A program made the translations under genes and the position numbers. This document shows positions 30,038 to 39,998 of a stretch of 64,000 nucleotides of DNA, piece by piece (the first letter of the stretch is position 1; the number at the start of each line of letters is the position of its first letter). Source of the DNA: Charina bottae (lineage: Eukaryota > Chordata > Lepidosauria > Squamata > Charinaidae); NCBI GenBank assembly GCA_023362775.1, contig JALMGJ010000029.1, positions 400,001 to 464,000 on the forward strand, read 5' to 3'. A model generated the notes under the pieces. It searched no databases and was not told the DNA's origin. It saw only the letters and a list, made by a program, of their open reading frames with translations.

Positions 30038-31809
30038 GCTCCCCAAAAGCCACTTTGCACTCCAAAGGGGCTGAAGGTGTCAGAACAGCAGTTTGATAGT
30101 ATCTCTGCAGAGAGGTCTTCAAGAAGGGTTGGGCCACTGACATCTTCACATCTGTCAGCTTCACCCTCCTCCCTTAATGTGGTCTTCATTGCTCTTTCAA
30201 CCCATCCCAACATCATTGACTAGACCCTGCTTTTTAAAGCAAAGAAAGGCAAGGAATAATGAACCTGGGGGCTATAAGCATATGACTGAAGGCTTTTCCT
30301 GTTTTACATTCATAACGTAAAATGGCTGCCATCCTGTGGACACCCCTGGACAAAGCACGGTTGGGTTGAACATCGCATGGAAAGAGCTGGAGAGACCAAC
30401 ATCTGTGTCCCCAATGGACAAAGTGGGAATGTCCCCCGAATCATGGGCTAGAATATTTCCGGTCTCTAAAACGGTGTTTCTTCCAATCAAGTTGGGATAC
30501 AGAATACGCTATTTAAAGATACGGACTGCAGGAGGGTCAGTAGCAGTTTTCCTCTGTTGGTGCAGCTTAGTACAATCTTTCTTTTTTTATTTTATTTTTT
30601 ATCAACACTCCTCAGGCGTCCTTCGCCCTCTGCTTGGCAGAGATAAGCAGCAGAGAAAATTGGGAAGGGACAGATATGAAAGTCAGGCACGCGTGGAGGA
30701 AAAAGATGATCAGACGATAACGGAGCTTGATTAACTCCCTGCAAAAAGTCACCCACGCCTATTTCTAAAGGCTGTGGCTGCAGTCAGCATGTTGTGCTGT
30801 TGTGCTGTCAGATGCTGAAACGAGACAAGCCAGCGAAATCACCTTCGTTATTATTTACCAAGCCTTTTCTATACAAGTAGAGATAACCCAGCAGAGCTTG
30901 CCAGCCTAGAACCAATGAATGGCAAAATCCACTCCGCGAATGCCCTGGATTGACTGATAAAGCTCCAGAGCCCAAGTTCCATAACCCCAACCATTAGAAA
31001 TCCTGGCTGGGGCTCTGTGGTTCAGTTTATGAGAGCTGTGAATTACCTCTCTCTGGCTTGGAGAATGCTGATCTTTTTTCGCCCGGGGGCATCCAATAAA
31101 ATGGAATGATGAGAGATTCAGAATAGAGCCAAGAAGTATTGCATCTCTTTGACTAAACTTGGGGATTCTCTGCTCAAAGATGGCCAATCCCTTTTCAAAG
31201 CAGGCTAAGCTGGGACTAGCTGTAAATTATTAGCTGTGGTTGGGCGCTGCAGGGACTGAATGCCGCAGTAAATAATCCTGGGGCCATGCATTTTCAGAGG
31301 ACACATTTTTATGCATGGCCGCTCTGAATTCGGACATAATAATGAGTGTAGAAACCTACAGAACTCTGTTCCCCCAGTTCATAGAAAAATTGAAAAGGGC
31401 ACGCCTGTTGTGCATAATTTATCCTTCTCTCACTCTAATCAAAGGTGCAGAGACCTCACAGTTTCTTCTGCTGTCATGGTCAAACACATTCCAAATTGGA
31501 TTCCAGTTCTCAAAAATAAATGCTCTGATAGATGGTGGGAGGAAGAAACCTTGTTATTCATTGGGGTATTGAAAAGATTGTATTTTAGATGTACTGCTTT
31601 AGGCGAGATAAGGTCCCCTTGGATGGGCGGTAATATAAGTTTAAATAATTAATTAATTAATTAATTAATTAAGTAGGAATGGTGAAAACATGCATCCATT
31701 TTAAGGGTCGTGAGAAGAGATTTCCACATCTATCTTTGTCCTGAAAAGTTTGCTCCAAAATGCAGAACAATTCCAGCTGACAGATCCCTTTTGCCACCTC
31801 TCAGCTATC
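30038..31809. other. Mostly unannotated sequence
   Basis: A diverged GTCAAGATGG-family end (CATCCTGTGGACACCCCTGG) lies near 30331-30350. An AATT run at 31645-31672 is a microsatellite. The frames at 30336-30734 and 31311-31652 show no domain. Some of this may be conserved non-coding DNA, but that cannot be judged from one sequence. Confidence 0.45.
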
Positions 31810-31854
31810 ATGACAGTAGAGTCCTTGGTGCTCTCTGAGCTTGGTTGTTTGCTT

Positions 31855-31895
31855 CCAGATGTTTCATTACCCAACTAGGTAACATCATCAGTGAC
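31855..31895 (-). ncRNA. Hammerhead-like motif (PLE lineage C), decayed
   Basis: Minus strand: CTGATGA (canonical core), stem II GTTACC/GGTAAT, GAAAC, then ATC where the related copy at 56191 has GTC. The G-to-A change at the triplet fits CpG decay and would be expected to weaken cleavage. Confidence 0.55.
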
Positions 31896-31968
31896 AGTGA
31901 GTATGTGGTTTGCTCCCTGTTTATATACAGTTGCTTGCCCTGCCCGTGTTGGTGGGTTTCTCCTTGGT

Positions 31969-32300
31969 AGTTCCTTGATTAGGGTATTGTTTTCAGTTTG
32001 ATTGGTTGCCTGCTTGATTGCTTGTCTACTTGATAGTTCCTTGACTAGAGTATTGTTTTCTGTTTGGTTGCCTGCTTGATTGTTTGTCTATTTGATAGTT
32101 CCTTGACTGGGATATTGTTTTCTGCTTGATTGGTTTCCCGTTTGATTGTTTGTCTACTTGGTAGTTCCTTGATTAGGATATTGTTCTCTGTTTGATTGGT
32201 TGCCTGCTTGCTTGTTTTTCTACTTGGTAGTTCCTTGATCAGGGTATTGTTTTCCGCTTGATTGGTTGCCTGTTTGATTGTTTGTCTACTTGGTAGTTCC
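31969..32300 (-). repeat. 66-bp tandem repeat inside a Penelope-like element
   Basis: The motif AGTTCCTTGA recurs at 31969, 32035, 32097, 32163 and 32229, with the sixth AGTTCC at 32295: periods 66, 62, 66, 66, 66. One further partial unit lies after the insertion (32681-32730). Units read TTGATTAGGGTATTG...TTGATTGTTTGTCTACTTGG. The array is part of the PLE 3'UTR. Confidence 0.9.
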
Positions 32301-32678
32301 TTTTTTATGTTATTTTATTTTTTTACTAACATAACATAACATAACATAAAATGACATAGCATTACATAAATGACAACATTTGGGTTACATTTTTAAATTA
32401 AATACAACATCAACCCTCTTCCAAAACAGCCTTTCGTTTCTCCTCACGTACTTACTTAGGCTTCCCTTCTCTCTTCTACCTTCTCAAGCTCTAACATCAC
32501 TTAACATTACCTTTTAACATAACTAAAAAACTTCCTCTCTTACAAACATAACCTATCTTAATCTATCCTTTTAACCTTCTTTTCCCCTCTTCTCTCTACT
32601 CTCTTCTCCATCTCCTCTTCCTACTCTTACCTTCTCTACATCCTAATCCCCCTAATCCCCCTTGGTCCAATCCTCCAA
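32301..32678 (-). mobile_element. Retroposed insertion within PLE repeats, probably a truncated LINE
   Basis: A 378-bp CT-rich stretch (plus strand) interrupts the 66-bp array. It is flanked by tctacttggtagttcc (32285-32300, 32679-32694). On minus it ends ATAAAATAACATAAAAAA, an A-rich tail, so it looks like a 5'-truncated LINE. The flank is also part of the tandem unit, so the TSD reading is not unique. Confidence 0.6.
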
Positions 32679-33014
32679 TCTACTTGGTAGTTCCTTGATT
32701 AGGGTATTGTTTTCTGCTTGATTGTTTGTCTGGTGTTAATCCCTGCTTATCTGGGTGTTGGCTGCTGGAGGGTAGGTGTTCTGGTCTTTTTGTTTCCTTC
32801 TTACCTTTTTAATTGTCTCCTTTGAATGGTGTGGAAATATGGTTTAAATCTATGTGTCTGTTGATGGCTGATTTGTCTGAATGCCAAGCTTCCAGGAATT
32901 CCCTAACATTTTTGGATTTGGTTCCATGACTCAACCACAGTTTCAACTGGGAAGCTGTGAGCATCCTAGACCTTTCTAGACCTTGGGCATCATTGTAATT
33001 TTATGATTGAAAAA

Positions 33015-33225
33015 ATAGTCAAGCTTGAACTCCTGTTGACTTCATGGATGGGTTTTCCTATTTTTCCTGGAAACAGATTTGCCAATGCCTTCTTCCAGGT
33101 TTTGTTCCCTTCGCAATCTAGCCTACAGTCCTGGCATTCCCTGGAAGTGTCTCCTACAAGGATTGGGTCCAATCCTGCTTAGCGTCCAAACCCAAAGTTG
33201 GCTAGGGCTGCCACCTGCTGAGATG
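33015..33225 (-). mobile_element. 5S rRNA-derived SINE (SINE3-like)
   Basis: Minus strand reads GACGCTAAGCAGGATTGGAC...GGAGACACTTCCAGGGAATGCC...GACTGTAGGCT, aligning to the 3' half of 5S rRNA, followed by a body with GGAAGAAGGCATTGGCAAAT and CATCCATGAAGTCAACAGG. The Bov-B element inserted about 10 bp beyond its head. The 60-codon frame over it is not a gene. Confidence 0.75.
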
Positions 33226-33236
33226 GTTTTATGGTT

Positions 33237-34592
33237 CGTTCAGTCGTTCAGTCGTGTCCGACTCTTCGTGACCTCATGGACCATAGCACGCCAGGCCTTC
33301 CTGTCCTCCACTGTCTCTCAGAGTTTACTCAAATTCATGTTCATTACATCGGTGATGCTATCTAACCATCTCATCCTCTGCCGTCCCCTTCTCCTTTTGC
33401 CCTCAGTCTTTCCCAGCATCAGGGTCTTTTCCAGTGAGTCCTCTCTTCTCATTAGGTGGCCAAAGTATTTGAGCTTCAGCTTCAGCATCTGTCCTTCCAA
33501 TGAGCAGTCAGGGTTGATTTCCTTTAGGATTGACTGGTTTGACCTCCTTGCAGTCCAAGGGACTCTCAAGAGTCTTCTCCAGCACCACAGCTCGAAAGCA
33601 TCAATTCTTCAGCGCTCAGCCTTCCTTATGGTCCAACTCTCACAGCCATACATTGCTACTGGAAAAACCATAGCTTTAACTATACGGACCTTTGTCGTCA
33701 AGGTGATGTCTCTGCTTTTTAATATGCTGTCTAGGTTTGCCATAGCTTTCCTTCCAAGGAGCAAGCGTCTTTTAATTTCATGGCTGCAGTCACCGTCTGC
33801 GGTGATCTTGGAGCCCAAAAAAATAAAATCTGTCACTGCTTCCATTTCTTCCCCTTCTATTTGCCAGGAAGTGATGGGACCAGATGCCATGATCTGGGTT
33901 TTTTTAATGTTGAGTTTCAAGCCAGCTTTTGCACTCTCCTCTTTCACCCTCATCAAGAGGCTCTTTAGTTCCTCTTCACTTTCTGCCATTAGGGTGGTAT
34001 CGTCTGCATATCTGAGGTTGTTGATATTTCTCCCGGCAATCTTAACTCCGGCTTGTGATTCATCCAGCCCGGCATTTCTCATGATGTACTCTGCATATAA
34101 GTTAAATAAGCAGGGTGATAATATACAGCCTTGTCGTACTCCTTTCCCAATTTTGAACCAGTCGGTTGTTCCATGTCCGGTTCTAACTGTTGCTTCTTGA
34201 CCCACATACAGGTTTCTCAGGAGACAGGTAAGGTGGTCTGGTACTCCCATCTCTTTAAGAATTTGCCACAGTTTGTTGTGATCTACACAATCAAAGGCTT
34301 TAGCGTAGTCAATGAAGCAGAAGTAGATGTTTTTCTGGAACTCTCTTGCTTTTTCCATGATCCAGCGAATGTTGGCAATCTGATCTCTAGTTCCTCTGCC
34401 TCTTTGAAACCCAGCTTGCACTTCTGGTAGTTCTCGGTTCACATGCTGCTGAAGCCTAGCTTGTAGGATTTTGAGCATAACCTTGCTGGCATGTGAAATG
34501 AGCGCAATTGTACGGTAGTTTGAACATTCTTTGGCATTGCCTTTCTTTGGAATTGGAACGTAAACTGACCTTTTCCAATCCTGTGGCCACTG
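33237..34592 (-). mobile_element. Bov-B (RTE) LINE, 5'-truncated
   Basis: Minus-strand insertion carrying the last ~450 codons of the Bov-B ORF and its short 3' end (GAGTCGGACACGACTGAACG). A perfect 10-bp TSD ttttatggtt lies at 33227-33236 and 34593-34602. The coding part begins at QWPQDWKRSVYVPIPKKGN, inside the RT, so the endonuclease is lost. Apart from one TGA the frame is open, which indicates a fairly young copy. Confidence 0.95.
33243..34590 (-). pseudogene. Bov-B reverse transcriptase and C-terminal region
   Basis: In minus orientation the frame passes through VPIPKKGNAKECSNYRTIAL, QAGFQRGRGTRDQIANIRW, FIDYAKAFDCVDHNKLW (catalytic Asp), GVRQGCILSPCLFNLYAEYI, NLRYADDTTLMAESEEEL (catalytic Asp pair), MYGCESWTIRKAER, a stop, then RIDAFELWCWRRLLRVPW, KYFGHLMRREDSLEKTLMLG and RWLDSITDVMNMNLSKL. 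Positions 33318-33569 and 33609-34478 are in the same frame, separated only by TGA where related copies have an Arg codon, consistent with CpG decay of CGA. It catalyses target-primed reverse transcription in an intact element. Confidence 0.95.
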
Positions 34593-34602
34593 TTTTATGG
34601 TT

Positions 34603-35018
34603 AGCCTTACATAATTTAAAGAATGTATTAATGTAACTCTGAACAGACATTTAACATAGTTATAATTGTATCTGTATTTTATTAATTAGGGAAGTCCCAT
34701 TTTTTCAGTTATGTACTAAATTTTAAACCCTTGTGATCATTTTATTTTATGCAGTGTGATCATCAAGATAAATAAATTGTGATGATAAAAGGAATAATAT
34801 TCAGTGAGTTCCAAGTGTCACAACATGAAGCTGCTTCAACTGCTTCTGCAATGAATCGAATTTGCCACGCCATGTTATCAGAACAGCTACATTAAGTGCT
34901 TCCAGTGAGCTGGGGGAAAGTCCCAAGTACCATTTTTTTCCTGGAGAGGTAAGGGTCCTTACTGATGGTGGAAATGTGAGGTTGATCTGCAGGCCCGCAG
35001 TTCCCCATCCCGGTCAAG
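34603..35018. other. Intergenic sequence, nothing recognised
   Basis: AT-rich sequence without a supported feature. Confidence 0.5.
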
Positions 35019-35030
35019 GAAATACTGTAG

Positions 35031-35184
35031 TATTGTCGAAGGCTTTCACGGCCGAAGTTCGATGGTTGTTGTGGGTCTTCCGGGCTGTGTGGCTGTGTTC
35101 TGGAAGTTGAGGTTCCACAAAAAGTTAAGGAACCACAACTTCCAGAACACGGCCACACAGCCCGGAAGACCCACAACAACCAAT
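35031..35184 (-). mobile_element. Palindromic Penelope-like insertion, lineage A, short
   Basis: A 154-bp foldback. Left arm TATTGTCGAAGGCTTTCACG...GGAAGTTGAGGTTCC; right arm GGAACCACAACTTCCAG...GACCCACAACAACCA. The 12-nt centre lacks the hammerhead core. A perfect 12-bp TSD gaaatactgtag lies at 35019-35030 and 35185-35196. The right arm stops where that of 21557-21866 stops. Confidence 0.92.
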
Positions 35185-35248
35185 GAAATACTGTAGGTTC
35201 CCCTGAATTTGGTAGGACAGACTTCCAAGGCAACATGGTTTGCATTAC

Positions 35249-35586
35249 GTGGGTCAATTTGCTGGCGTCCATCAGAGGGTCGTCCTTGAACCAAGAAGAC
35301 CTGGAGAATCCCGATTATGGCGGCGGAGGATGACAGATCCGGAACAACAACTTCCTGGATGTCAGCAGCCGGCGCGGAGCGAGGCATTCTGGGGCATGTA
35401 GTCCGATGCCTGCAGCTGAAGAGCCGGTTCCCTCTCCTCCTCCCTATCGCGCGGTAAAAATTGTAATAATATATGATTGTATAATATATGTATTTACATG
35501 ATTGTAAGCCACCTAGAGCCCTCCATTAGGGAGGGGATAGGCGGGGTATAAATAAGATAAAATAAAAATAAATAAAATAAATTAGG
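35249..35586 (+). mobile_element. tRNA-derived SINE with L2/CR1-like tail, 5'-truncated
   Basis: Starts within the body (CAATTTGCTGGCGTCC), contains GATGTCAGCAGCCGGCGC and TAAGCCACCTAGAGCCC...GGATAGGCGGGGTATAAA, then AAAT-type repeats. Matches 5631-6120 and 9590-10095. It lacks the pol III promoter. Confidence 0.8.
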
Positions 35587-35933
35587 TTTCAGGGATGACC
35601 AATTAATCAAAGCTTTCTATAAAATACAAAGCAAGTTCTTAACTTTTTGGACTAGCTGACAGGTACTGATGACCTGAGACAACAATATTTATTAGGCTGT
35701 AGGAGAAAGTAAACAGTCATACATCGGGAGATCCATTTACGGTTGTATTTGTTCATAAAACCCAGATTTAGCCTGTGGTCTGCTTGTGAGGGGTCAGACA
35801 GAAAACATGAACTCAGCCAAGGAAAACAGGCAGGTATGAGAAAGAAACTCAAGAGTGCCCTATCTTGACTCTCTTTGGTATAGAACGGAGGGAAGGAGAA
35901 ACATTGCCAGGCTTTCTAGATCCTGTTATTATA
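35587..35933. other. Intergenic sequence, nothing recognised
   Basis: No supported feature. Confidence 0.5.
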
Positions 35934-35941
35934 GCCTATGC

Positions 35942-36202
35942 CAGGGCTTTCCAAAGTGCCGCCACTGGGGACACACACCGCGGTGGCGGCGCGAGCGCAC
36001 GGCGGTGGCACGGGGGCATGCGGCGGTGCGCGCGTGCACGACGGCGGCAGCAGCCTCCGCTAAAACGCGGAACCACTGACCCTGCGCCGCTGCTGCTGCC
36101 GCCGTGCACGTGCGCGCCGCCGCTTCCGGGTGGTGTGGCGACACACCACGCTGTGTGTGGCGACACACTTTTGTGTCGTGACACACAGTTTGGAAAGCTC
36201 TG
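35942..36202. mobile_element. GC-rich non-autonomous hAT transposon
   Basis: Termini CAGGGCTTTCCAAAGTGCCG and CAGTTTGGAAAGCTCTG, TSD gcctatgc perfect (35934-35941, 36203-36210). The interior is GC-rich with GCGGCGGTGGCACGGGG-like stretches and right-hand GTGTGGCGACACAC repeats. Smaller than the 14154 copy, with less triplet expansion. Confidence 0.92.
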
Positions 36203-36210
36203 GCCTATGC

Positions 36211-36717
36211 TATATAAGTAGGATCTAATCTTTCGAGTGGTATGTTTCCTGGCCAGGTCTACCACAAAGGGTTGATGGCTTCAGTTCTCAAATCCAGTCC
36301 AGGGGTCAAGAATTCATTTGGCATGGATTGAAGGTTGGCTGTTGCAGAAGCGGTTCCAGGGAAGGCCCGAGGAGGCCTTAAATATTCAAGGCTCCTTTCC
36401 ATCTGCCTACCTGGTGCAACTGAACTGAGCAACTCTGATTTACTGGGCTACGGTTCTGCAGAACTTCTTCTCCTGTCACCTGCCTTTCCCTGCAAGTGGC
36501 CACACATTCGCTTTGCTATCTTTTGGCTCTTTGTATGGTACCCCCCGTCTTCCTGAAAGTTGGAGGACAGGTTTCATCGACCACAGACCCCTGTACATCA
36601 GAGTAGGGGTCAGTGGACCTGCATCTCTTCTATCTCTGCTGGTATTGAGGCTCTGTTCCTCCGCTTCCTGTCCTGGGTTTTCATCAGCTTGTTCCTCTTC
36701 CAAGAAAGATGATGTCT
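36211..36717. other. Intergenic sequence, nothing recognised
   Basis: No supported feature. The frames at 36335-36556 and 36513-36749 lack domains. Confidence 0.45.
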
Positions 36718-36935
36718 GCGAAGAGAGGACTCCCTGGAAAAGACCCTGATGCTGGGAAAGACTGAAGGCAAAAGGAGAAGGGGACGGCAGAGGATGAGAT
36801 GGTTAGATAGCATCACCGATGTGATGAACATGAACTTGAGTAAACTCCGGGAGGCAGTGGAGGACAGGAAGGCCTGGAGTGCTATGGTCCATGGGGTCAC
36901 GAAGAGTCGGACACGACTAAACAACTGAACAACAA
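36718..36935 (+). mobile_element. Bov-B LINE 3' fragment
   Basis: The plus strand encodes the last ~70 codons of Bov-B: RREDSLEKTLMLGKTEGK, WLDSITDVMNMNLSKL, REAVEDRKAWSAMVHGVT and KSRTRLNN then the natural stop, followed by a CAACAACAA-type end. It overlaps the segment at 33318-33569 in sequence but is an independent insertion in opposite orientation. No TSD was identified. Confidence 0.9.
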
Positions 36936-37173
36936 CAAAAATTGTTCTACATTAACATTCTTGTGTTTAGGCCTATCACTGGATCTACCAGGAATGGGAA
37001 ACCTCTGTCCTTTCAGATGTCAGTAGGTATTACAATTCCTAATAGCCCTGGACAGTAGAGAATTGTTCAGGAAAAACCAATGGAGGTCTAGGGACTCCCA
37101 GCCCCTGAAACATCAGACATCTACTTCCTTAGACTGTCTGTAGCTTGAATCATGTCAACTGGATTTCTATTTT

Positions 37174-37222
37174 CTCAGTGGAAACGTTTCGCTCCTTATC
37201 CAAGGAGCTTCTTCAGTCTGAG
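37174..37222 (-). ncRNA. Hammerhead ribozyme-like motif (PLE lineage B, left arm)
   Basis: Minus strand: CTCAG, CTGAAGA, stem II GCTCCTT/AAGGAGC, GAAAC, GTT, CTGAG. Mirror of 37470-37517. Confidence 0.7.
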
Positions 37223-37469
37223 CAAAGTTAGTAAGGGAATCCTAAATATGTTTCTAGGGTGGCTGTGTGACCTTGCACCTGGGGCTAGGTCATGGTTATT
37301 TGAGATGTTATTTTTAAGTCCTTTTATCATAAAAATAACATCTTAAAATGTTAAATATAACATCTTAAAAATCTTAAAAATAACATCTCAAATAACCATG
37401 ACCTAGCCCCATGTGCAAGGTCACACAGCCACCCTAGAAACATACTTAAGGATTCCCTTACCAGCTTTG

Positions 37470-37517
37470 CTCAGACTGAAGAAGCTCCTTGGAGAAGGAG
37501 CGAAACGTTTCCACTGA
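37470..37517 (+). ncRNA. Hammerhead ribozyme-like motif (PLE lineage B, right arm)
   Basis: CTCAG (37470-37474), CTGAAGA (37476-37482), a 7-bp stem II GCTCCTT/AAGGAGC with GGAG loop, GAAAC (37502-37506), GTT and CTGAG (37513-37517). The core, stem II and a 5-bp outer stem I pairing are all present. Confidence 0.72.
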
Positions 37518-37603
37518 GAAAATAGAAATCCAGTTGACATGATTCAAGCTACAGACAATTCCACCTGGATGACTGAGAACCTTCATAGACACTTCCTTAG
37601 ACT

Positions 37604-38760
37604 ATTGACTTAGAACCAAGACTCTCCAATCAAAACACAATTAATCCCACTGGATGGAGTATCACTCCTACAGAAATCAAGTATAGGCCCCAACTGCTCA
37701 ACTGAACCCCATTTCAACGTTATAACACAAATGCCACTCATCTGGATGAATGATAATATTTTCATCCCTTGATTCAGTTCTTCTCTTCTGGAGATCGATC
37801 TGGGACATTTTATTTTATCTTAGAAAGAGAACAACTGATGGGTCAACTTCTAATCTGTTGTCAAATTCCTTTTAGGCTCTAGGTTGGCCTAAAACGCTGG
37901 GGATAGGCATTTTAATAAAATCACATAAAAATAATTGCTATGTTAAATTTTCAGAAGGTGCTACTGTTGAATAATAAATTAGGATCTACGTTTATCCATT
38001 TTAAAGATACTGATGTTCAAGAAATCCTACCATCATATGTGAGGGCAGGATGTTCAGCTGGAATTAAGCTTTCCAAGTTGGGTAGAAAGTGCTCAGAAAT
38101 GACCGTTGTTGTGTAGTTCTCTCTTATGATAGAGAGCTGTCCCCTCTCTAAAGAAATACAAAGCCAAATATGAAAAGAAAGTATGTCAGTTAAGAGGGCC
38201 TTTTCGTCAAAGGAGTTTCAGAATTGGCTGCCCTATTAAAATGCTATTTAACTGGAAATATGTGGGAGGATCAACTTTCTGGCCTTCCAGTGGTAATCTC
38301 AAGAGCGAAGGTGGATGGATTTCAATCAGAAGGAAGGGGAAATAAAGACCAGTTTCAAATCATTTTGAAACTGAATTTCCTGAAGGAGCATCTATACTAA
38401 CAGATAATTTGCTATTAAATTAAGTTATTATACTATTGGAGTACAAACAGCCAACAACAGAATCTCCATGCTTTATGTATCAAGGCAGAGTAGATGAGAA
38501 TGAACCCATTCCATTCTGATCCTTATACCACAACATGGACCCAAACTGGATGAAACTCTGGAAAGGGAGACAATCACTGTGAAACAATACTAAAATTTCT
38601 CCCTTTCACTCTTTATCTAAAATGCCATGGTGGGGAGCAGAATATTCAGTGGTAGACAGGTCAGCTTCAGATCAGAGTGATCCTTGCAATCAAGCCATCA
38701 TTGGTTGGTCCAATTACAGCACATGAAGGTAGAGAAATTGTGGGGTTGAGAAGTGATCAA
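37604..38760. other. Intergenic sequence, nothing recognised
   Basis: No repeat or gene could be supported in this AT-rich interval. Confidence 0.5.
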
Positions 38761-38761
38761 A

Positions 38762-39485
38762 GGATCATAGAATGTAAAAGTTGGAAGGGGCTTTGAAGAT
38801 CATCTAGTCCAGAGCTTTCCAAACTGTGTGTCGCGACACAAAAGTGTGTCGCCACACACAGTCTGGTGTGTCGCCACACAACCCGGAAGCCCTGATCATC
38901 ATCAGCGCTTCCGGGTTTTCCCGCGGCGACACACCAATGGCGGTGCGCAAAAACCTGAAAGCGGAAGCAGCGCTTCCGGGTTTTTCCGTGCTGCCGCAAC
39001 GGCGGCACTTCCGGGTTTTCCCGCGGCGACACACCAATGGCGGTTGGTGTGTCGCCACGGGAAAACTTTGGAAAGCCCTGATCTAGTCCAATGCTCTGCC
39101 CAGTGCAGGAATTCATTACTATAGCATCCCCAACAGGTGCCATCCAGCCTTTATTTAAACATGTCCGGCAAAGGAGGCTCACCACCTCCCAAGGCAGACT
39201 TTTCCATTGTTAAAGAACTCTTCTCATTAGAATTCTTCCTGACGTCCAGTTGAAATCTGCTCAAACCCTTGTTCCTTGCCCTGTCTTCTGGAACAACGCT
39301 CAACAATTCTGCCTTGTCTTCAGCATGACAGCCTTTCAGTTACTTTAAGACAGGCATCGTGTCTCCTCACAATCATCTCTTCTCCAGGCTAAATGTACCC
39401 AGCAGCATGTCATTAAGTTTTTCATCCATGGTCCCTTAGTATCTTGGTTGCCCTACTCTGGTCCTTCTTAGTTTTAATATTCTTT
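38762..39485 (-). mobile_element. CR1 LINE 3' region, interrupted by a hAT transposon
   Basis: The left end is the reverse complement of a CR1 terminus (ATCATAGAATGTAAAAG then TTGGAAGGGGCTTTGAAGA-like sequence). It resumes after the hAT copy with CAATGCTCTGCCCAGTGC and a long CR1-like 3' part including AGGCAGACTTTTCCATTG and GAATTCTTCCTGACGTCC. No RT motif is visible. Confidence 0.65.
38810..39080. mobile_element. GC-rich non-autonomous hAT transposon nested in CR1
   Basis: Termini CAGAGCTTTCCAAACTGTG and CTTTGGAAAGCCCTG. TSD atctagtc perfect (38802-38809, 39081-39088). The interior repeats CTTCCGGGTTTTCC three or four times together with GCGGCGACACACCAATGG, unlike the GCG-triplet interiors of its relatives. 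Confidence 0.93.
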
Positions 39486-39984
39486 AGCATTCACTTCAGA
39501 ATGAGGGTGGGCCTCTGTCATCTGGTATGTTTTCCTTTGTAATTGTGTGAATTCTAAACTACACTATTTCATGGAAAACATCAGTAAATTGATCCTTTGT
39601 GAGTCTGTCTCAAATCCCAGCAATTGCCTCTACTGTATTTTAGAAGAGAGATCACCATTCCTTTATGAACACACTACTTTTTGCACAAAAAATATGCAGT
39701 CTGTCTGGAAAATTTGGCAGACGTCTACAGCTAGAAACTTAATCATAGTCTATTCCAAAATAATGAAACAGCGTGCTATTAAAATATGTTAAAGAGGCTA
39801 GGTTAAAAATCTCTACCCTGACTTACACGAAAAGAGCTATGAACCAGCAAGGAAAATGGCCACAGAAAGTCTTAGCCTGAAGAATGAATTTTGAGAGCCA
39901 TTTTCACTGAGAGGCAACCTAAGGAAATGGGGTCTCTTCAATAAACAGCATGGCGAAAGGCCATAGTTTAGCATTTGGCACTGG
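39486..39984. other. Intergenic sequence, nothing recognised
   Basis: The 81-codon frame at 39547-39792 has no recognisable domain. Confidence 0.45.
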
Positions 39985-39998
39985 TACTGCTATGCCTG

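Larger units (their letters stand above)
31810..32935 (-). mobile_element. Penelope-like element lineage C, 3' fragment with tandem repeats
   Basis: Read on minus: a PLE C-terminal coding remnant (VREFLEAWHSDKSAINRHIDLN) near 32800-32930, then a 66-bp tandem repeat array, then the terminal part with CTGATGATGTTACCTAG ... GTAATGAAACATCTG and CTCAGAGAGCACCAAGGAC. It is interrupted by a 378-bp insertion at 32301-32678. The element is 5'-truncated before the RT. Confidence 0.8.
37136..37590 (+). mobile_element. Palindromic Penelope-like insertion, lineage B, long
   Basis: A 455-bp insertion with about 190-bp inverted arms. The right arm ends in the complete lineage-B 3' terminus (CACCTGGATGACTGAGAACC...). 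The left arm starts at the reverse complement of CAAGCTACAGAC, i.e. truncated. The centre (about 37330-37380) is AT-rich with repeated AACATCTTAAAA. Perfect 13-bp TSD acttccttagact at 37123-37135 and 37591-37603. Both arms contain a full hammerhead-like core. Confidence 0.93.

Noticed and set aside
31969..32300. CRISPR-like array
   Set aside because: The 66-bp units are contiguous tandem repeats without unique spacers, inside a Penelope-like element of a vertebrate genome.
33079..34200. 373-codon plus-strand frame
   Set aside because: It is antisense to the Bov-B reverse transcriptase on the minus strand, whose RT motifs explain the region. No domain is recognisable in the plus frame.
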